Origin: DATCMA01 sp036563645
GTDB lineage: Bacteria; Actinomycetota; Actinomycetes; Mycobacteriales; Micromonosporaceae
DNA: 64,000 nt
Assembly (NCBI GenBank): GCA_036563645.1
Contig: DATCMA010000058.1
Span: 62,001 to 126,000, forward strand
Reading direction: 5' to 3'
The notes below the pieces were generated by a model. That model saw only the letters and a list, made by a program, of their open reading frames with translations. It was not told the DNA's origin and did not search any database. The translations under genes were made by a program, and so were the position numbers. How positions within the stretch are numbered: position 1 is the stretch's first letter; every line of letters starts with the position of its first letter. This document shows, piece by piece, positions 60,365 through 64,000 of the stretch.

Positions 60365-61833
60365 TGCTCGACGACCTCACCGCGGCGCTCCGCCGCGACC
60401 GCGACCGTCCCGCGCTGCTGGCCGCCGGCCCAGGTGGCCGCCCCCGCGTCCTGGCCACCCGCGGCGACATCGTCGACCTCGCCGACGGCTACGCCGCTGC
60501 CCTGCACCACCGTGGACTCACCACCGGCGACACCCTCGGGCTCGCGGTCCGTCCCGGACCCCGGGCATTGGCCCTGCTCCTCGCCGCTGACCGACTGGGC
60601 GTGCGGGTGGTGCTCCTCGATCCGACCGCCGGACCGGACGTCCTCACCGCTCGCCTCGCCTTTGCCCGCCCAGCCCTCGTGGTCGCCGACGCGGCGGCCC
60701 AAGCCGTCGCCGGTTGGGCACGCCCGCTGGCCCGCCGCGCCCGCCTCGCCCTCCCCGACCTCTCCACCCTCGGACCGGTGGCGACGATAGGCCGGCGACT
60801 GCCGGGCTGCGCGCCACCGTTGGAGCCGCGCGACGGGCCAGCGCCACACCGCGGCGACGACGACGGAGACGCGGTGATCATCTTCACCTCGGGCACCACC
60901 CAGCGGCCCCGCGCCGTCGTCTACCGCCGCGGTGGACTCGCCGCCGGGATGCGCGCGGTCATCGACCTGGTCCGTCCGCGCCCCGAGGAGGCGGTGCTGG
61001 GCGGCATGTTCTTCGTCCTGGTGCCGGCGCTGACCAGCGGAGCCCCGGTGGCGCTCCCGGCGCGCTCACCCCGGCGGCTCGCTCGCCAGATCGCCCGACT
61101 CCGCCCCCAAGCCACGTACCTCACCCCACCGCAGCTCCGCGAGCTGCTCGCCGAACGTCCGCGGCTGACCGGCCGGGTCTACAGCGGATCCGCACCGGTC
61201 AGCGCAACCCTGCTCACCCGCCTCAAGCGGGCGGGGGCCTCAGAGGCGTGGGGGGTGTACGCGCTGACGGAGCTGTTTCCCGCCGCCGCGGTGGAGGAGG
61301 CGGAGAAGTCTGCCTTCACCGGCGACGGCGACCTCGTCGGCGCACCGCTGCCGGGTGTTCGCGTGCGCGTCGACGACGCCGGGCAGGTGCTGCTCACCGG
61401 CCCCAACCTCTCCCACCGCTACCTCGGGGAACCACCGCACGACTGGGTGGCCACGGGAGATGTGGGACGCGTCGACAATGGACGCCTCATCCTCGCCGGC
61501 CGCTGCAAAGACATGATCCTGCGCGGCGCGTACAACATCTATCCCGGACTTTACGAGCCGGCATTGCACGTTCCCGGCGTGAATCTCGCCGTCCTCGTCG
61601 GTGTCCCCGCCGACGACGGGGACGAACGACTCGTCGCGCTCGTCGAACCGGAGCCGGACGTCCGCCCGGACCGCGTGCGGCGCGCGCTCGAACCCGTGCT
61701 GGCCCGGATGGGCTCGGCGCGCCCTGACCACGTGCTGGTACGACCTGTGCCGGTGGCCGGGCGGTCCCGCAAACCCGACCGCGCCGCGGCCGCCGCGCTC
61801 GCGAAATCCCTATTGGAGGGTCGGCGTGACTGA
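60364..61833 (+). CDS. OleC-like AMP-dependent acyl ligase
   Basis: 489 aa ANL-superfamily enzyme. P-loop VIIFTSGTTQRPRAVVYRRG, YALTELFPAAAVEEAE and the hinge block WVATGDVGRVDNGRLILAGR followed by CKDMILRG are seen. The TSGTTQRPRAVVYRR pattern and operon place are like OleC beta-lactone synthetases more than ordinary acyl-CoA ligases, though the sequence is about 60 residues shorter than typical OleC. It would activate a beta-hydroxy acid. Start ATG at 60364 shares one base with the GT2 stop. Confidence 0.88.
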   Translation: MLDDLTAALRRDRDRPALLAAGPGGRPRVLATRGDIVDLADGYAAALHHRGLTTGDTLGLAVRPGPRALALLLAADRLGVRVVLLDPTAGPDVLTARLAFARPALVVADAAAQAVAGWARPLARRARLALPDLSTLGPVATIGRRLPGCAPPLEPRDGPAPHRGDDDGDAVIIFTSGTTQRPRAVVYRRGGLAAGMRAVIDLVRPRPEEAVLGGMFFVLVPALTSGAPVALPARSPRRLARQIARLRPQATYLTPPQLRELLAERPRLTGRVYSGSAPVSATLLTRLKRAGASEAWGVYALTELFPAAAVEEAEKSAFTGDGDLVGAPLPGVRVRVDDAGQVLLTGPNLSHRYLGEPPHDWVATGDVGRVDNGRLILAGRCKDMILRGAYNIYPGLYEPALHVPGVNLAVLVGVPADDGDERLVALVEPEPDVRPDRVRRALEPVLARMGSARPDHVLVRPVPVAGRSRKPDRAAAAALAKSLLEGRRD

Positions 61834-62941
61834 CATGGCCCCTCCCCCCACCACCGACACCGCGGGCCGACGCGCGTCGCGCGCGCGACGCCGGGACCGC
61901 TGGGTGTACCTCCTCAGCCATCCCATCCTCTTCGCGGTGCTGGCGGCGCTTCGGCGTGCGCCGGTACGCCGATTCGGCCGCGCCGTGGTGGTCAACGAGC
62001 CCGAAGCCTTCCGCGAGGCCCTCACCCGGGTGCCGCTGGACCGCGTCGCGCCCGGCACCACCGGAGGCTTCGCCCACCAGCTCGGCCACGGCCTGCTGTT
62101 CGGGCAGTCCGGTGAGGAGCATCGCAGCGCCCGCCGCTCCCTCGGTGAGGACCTCAGCGAGGCCGGGGTCGCCCGCCTGCGGCCGGTATGGACCGCGGTG
62201 CTCGACCGTCGCCTCGCTCCCCTAGCCGCCGGGGAGGACGTCGACATGGTCGACGTGACGGCCGAGCTCGCCGGGGCGACCACCGCCGCGCTGCTGCGCG
62301 TCGACGTGAATCCCCACCTCCTGACGGAGTCGGCGCGGGCGGTCGCGAGCGCCGCGCTTCGCGACCACCTGCCCCGCCTGCCGCGGCCCGGGCGGGCGCA
62401 GCGCACCCAATCCGCCATCGCCCGCCTCACGCGGCTCGTCGGCTCGGGTGAGGCGGCGGTGCTCGCGACGGCGGGGATCACCACGACGGTCGCGGCGATC
62501 CCCCGAGCCGTGGCCTGGTGCGCCGACAACGCGCTGTGGGACTGGGCTGCGGACGACGCCGAACGGCCCACGCTCGTCGCCGAGCTGCTCCGCGTCACCG
62601 CGCCGAGCCCGGTGCTGCCCCGAGTGGCGGCCAGCCCCGGTGTCGTCGGCGGCTGCCCCGTGCGACCGGGGGATCGCCTGTTCCTCATCGCCCGCCACGC
62701 GGTCGACGCGCACCGCCGAGATCCGGACCGCGCACACCCCGCCCCGGCGCGGATCTCCCAACTCGTCTTCGGCGCCGGTCCGCACGCCTGTCCCGGCGCG
62801 AAGCTCGCCCGCGCCCAGCTCGCCGACGTGCTCGCCACGTTGGCCCCCCATCGGCCGGTGGTCGTCGCCTCCCGCGTCGACCGCCACAGCGCCCTGCCGG
62901 GCTGGGCGACGCTGTCCATCCGGGCGGGGGCGGCCCGATGA
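61826..62941 (+). CDS. Cytochrome P450
   Basis: 371 aa, short for a P450 (usually about 400). The heme ligand is Cys322 in FGAGPHACPGAKLARAQ; the K-helix ExxR is VAELLRVT and an I-helix-like AGITTTVAA lies before it, in place of the usual AGxET/D. The N-terminus (first 30 residues) is Arg rich and may be a membrane-proximal helix (YLLSHPILFAVLAALRR). GTG at 61826 has GGAGGG 6 nt upstream and overlaps the ligase by 8 bp. No ferredoxin gene is in the window. Confidence 0.92.
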   Translation: MTDMAPPPTTDTAGRRASRARRRDRWVYLLSHPILFAVLAALRRAPVRRFGRAVVVNEPEAFREALTRVPLDRVAPGTTGGFAHQLGHGLLFGQSGEEHRSARRSLGEDLSEAGVARLRPVWTAVLDRRLAPLAAGEDVDMVDVTAELAGATTAALLRVDVNPHLLTESARAVASAALRDHLPRLPRPGRAQRTQSAIARLTRLVGSGEAAVLATAGITTTVAAIPRAVAWCADNALWDWAADDAERPTLVAELLRVTAPSPVLPRVAASPGVVGGCPVRPGDRLFLIARHAVDAHRRDPDRAHPAPARISQLVFGAGPHACPGAKLARAQLADVLATLAPHRPVVVASRVDRHSALPGWATLSIRAGAAR

Positions 62942-63975
62942 CCGAGCCCGGGTCGCCAGGGGCGGCCGACCTTCGCGGGCTGCGGATCGCGGTGACCGGG
63001 GCCAGCGGATTCTGCGGGTCGGTGGTGGCGCGGACCGCGGCGCAGCGGGGCGCGGAGGTGATCTGCCTGGGCCGGCGTCCCGGGCCGGTCGGGCGACACG
63101 TGCCCTGGGACGCCGCGGCCGAGACCCCACGCCTGCCCGACGTCGACCTCGTGATTCACCTCGCCGCGGCGGTGGGCGACCCCCGGCCGGGCCGCCGGGT
63201 CGAGGCCGCGTACCACGCCGTCAACGTCACCGGCACCGCCCGGCTCCTCGATGCCGCCGGCGACCGCCGGGTCGTCTGGGTCAGCAGCGCGAGCGTTTAT
63301 GACCCGCGGGTCCGCGTGGCCGCGATCCGGGAGGACCACCCCATCGACGGGCAGCGCAGCGCGTACGGCCGGACCAAGGCCGCCGGTGAGCGGCTCGCCT
63401 TGGCGGCGGGCGCGGTGGTGCTGCGTCCCCGCGCGGTGTACGGCCCGGGTGACCCGCACCTTCTCCCCCGGCTACTGCGGGTGGTGCGCGGCGGGTGGGC
63501 GCTGCTGCCCGGTCCGGACGTGTCTCTCAGCCTCACCGCGGTGGAGAACCTCGCCGACGCCTGTCTCGCGGCGCGCCACTGGCCCGCGGGCGCCTACAAC
63601 ATCGCCGACGCGCGACCGTACTCCCGGGACGCGGCGGTCACCGCGGTGCTGGCGGCGCTCGGCAAGCCCGCCCGGGTCCGGCACGTCCCCGCGGCTCTGG
63701 CGTACACGGCGGCCGCGACCGCCACGGCCCTGGCGTGGCTGGCCCGCTCCGACACTCCGCGGCTTACGCGGTACGCGGTCGACCAGCTCGCGCACGGGAT
63801 CGTGCTCGACATCAGCCGCGCGGCCGCGCAGGGCTGGCGCCCCCGGCGCACCCTCGACGACTTCGTACGCGCCCTGCGCGGTGACGCGGGCCAGCCGCCG
63901 GGCCCGGCCGGCGTATCCGACCACCAGCGCCGAACACGCCGCGACGGGTTCCCCTCATATCCATCGACGTCGTAG
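62938..63975 (+). CDS. OleD-like NAD(P)-dependent epimerase/reductase
   Basis: 345 aa extended SDR. GLRIAVTGASGFCGSVVART binds the cofactor; the catalytic Ser and Tyr-Lys are in VWVSSASVYDP and RSAYGRTKAAGERL. RPRAVYGPGDPHLLPRLLR matches the 3-beta-hydroxysteroid dehydrogenase/OleD group, which in olefin synthesis reduces the 2-alkyl-3-ketoacid made by OleA. ATG at 62938 overlaps the P450 by 4 bp (ATGA). The operon may continue past the right edge. Confidence 0.88.
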   Translation: MTEPGSPGAADLRGLRIAVTGASGFCGSVVARTAAQRGAEVICLGRRPGPVGRHVPWDAAAETPRLPDVDLVIHLAAAVGDPRPGRRVEAAYHAVNVTGTARLLDAAGDRRVVWVSSASVYDPRVRVAAIREDHPIDGQRSAYGRTKAAGERLALAAGAVVLRPRAVYGPGDPHLLPRLLRVVRGGWALLPGPDVSLSLTAVENLADACLAARHWPAGAYNIADARPYSRDAAVTAVLAALGKPARVRHVPAALAYTAAATATALAWLARSDTPRLTRYAVDQLAHGIVLDISRAAAQGWRPRRTLDDFVRALRGDAGQPPGPAGVSDHQRRTRRDGFPSYPSTS

Positions 63976-64000
63976 AGTGGACGAGCCGTTACTGTCCGCC

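Overview
The window is about 64 kb of very GC-rich DNA (roughly 70% by eye) with GTG starts, ATGA/GTGA overlaps and stem-only hairpin terminators. It is actinobacterial. Supporting markers are phosphatidylinositol-mannoside genes (pgsA, patA, pimA), an F420-dependent oxidoreductase, DUF3618/DUF4235 proteins, an actinobacterial SigB/SigF-type sigma factor, and a secreted GH6-CBM2 cellulase behind a CelR/CebR-type operator. A cellulolytic, possibly thermophilic, filamentous actinomycete (Streptosporangiales- or Acidothermus-like) is the best guess; no genus is claimed.

Positions 1-27.7 kb hold a conserved actinobacterial core block, mostly on the minus strand. In transcription order from the right it is thrS, HIT protein, pgsA, patA, pimA, a LemA-like membrane protein, pdxS, pdxT, yebC, ruvCAB, yajC, secDF, apt, rel. 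Two plus-strand membrane-anchored cyclophilins follow, then an MBL hydrolase, hisS, aspS and rarA. Insertions into this block are a split Aer-like PAS protein plus soluble MCP signalling protein (3.4-4.9 kb) and a decayed region (2.4-3.45 kb).

Positions 27.9-36.5 kb are mixed: an ADP-ribosylglycohydrolase, a two-component system whose kinase lacks a normal start codon, a probable aminodeoxyfutalosine deaminase (futalosine route to menaquinone), a four-gene envelope operon (holin-like, DUF3618, DUF4235, LprG-like lipoprotein), a GNAT protein, an F420 oxidoreductase and two very small membrane proteins.

Positions 36.5-45.2 kb form one tightly overlapping minus-strand operon: a GmhB-GT9 fusion, a glycosyltransferase, a GT4 glycosyltransferase, GmhA, HldE, an SDR, a GT9 heptosyltransferase-like enzyme and topoisomerase IB. 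Together these encode a near-complete ADP-heptose route plus four glycosyltransferase modules in an organism not expected to make LPS. Positions 45.2-54 kb hold two SRPBCC proteins, a phytoene-desaturase-like FAD enzyme, an aldehyde dehydrogenase, ChaB and DUF2795 proteins, an MFS transporter, a HAD phosphatase and a Na+/H+ antiporter. The cellulase, the sigma factor and a PP2C phosphatase follow (54-58 kb).

Positions 58.6-64 kb hold the most promising candidate for an undescribed system: five overlapping plus-strand genes encoding an OleA-like KAS III, a GT2 glycosyltransferase, an OleC-like AMP ligase, a cytochrome P450 and an OleD-like NAD-dependent reductase/epimerase. It looks like an olefin/beta-lactone-type acyl-condensation pathway carrying oxidation and glycosylation steps. 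The right edge cuts the cluster, so an OleB-like partner could lie beyond it.
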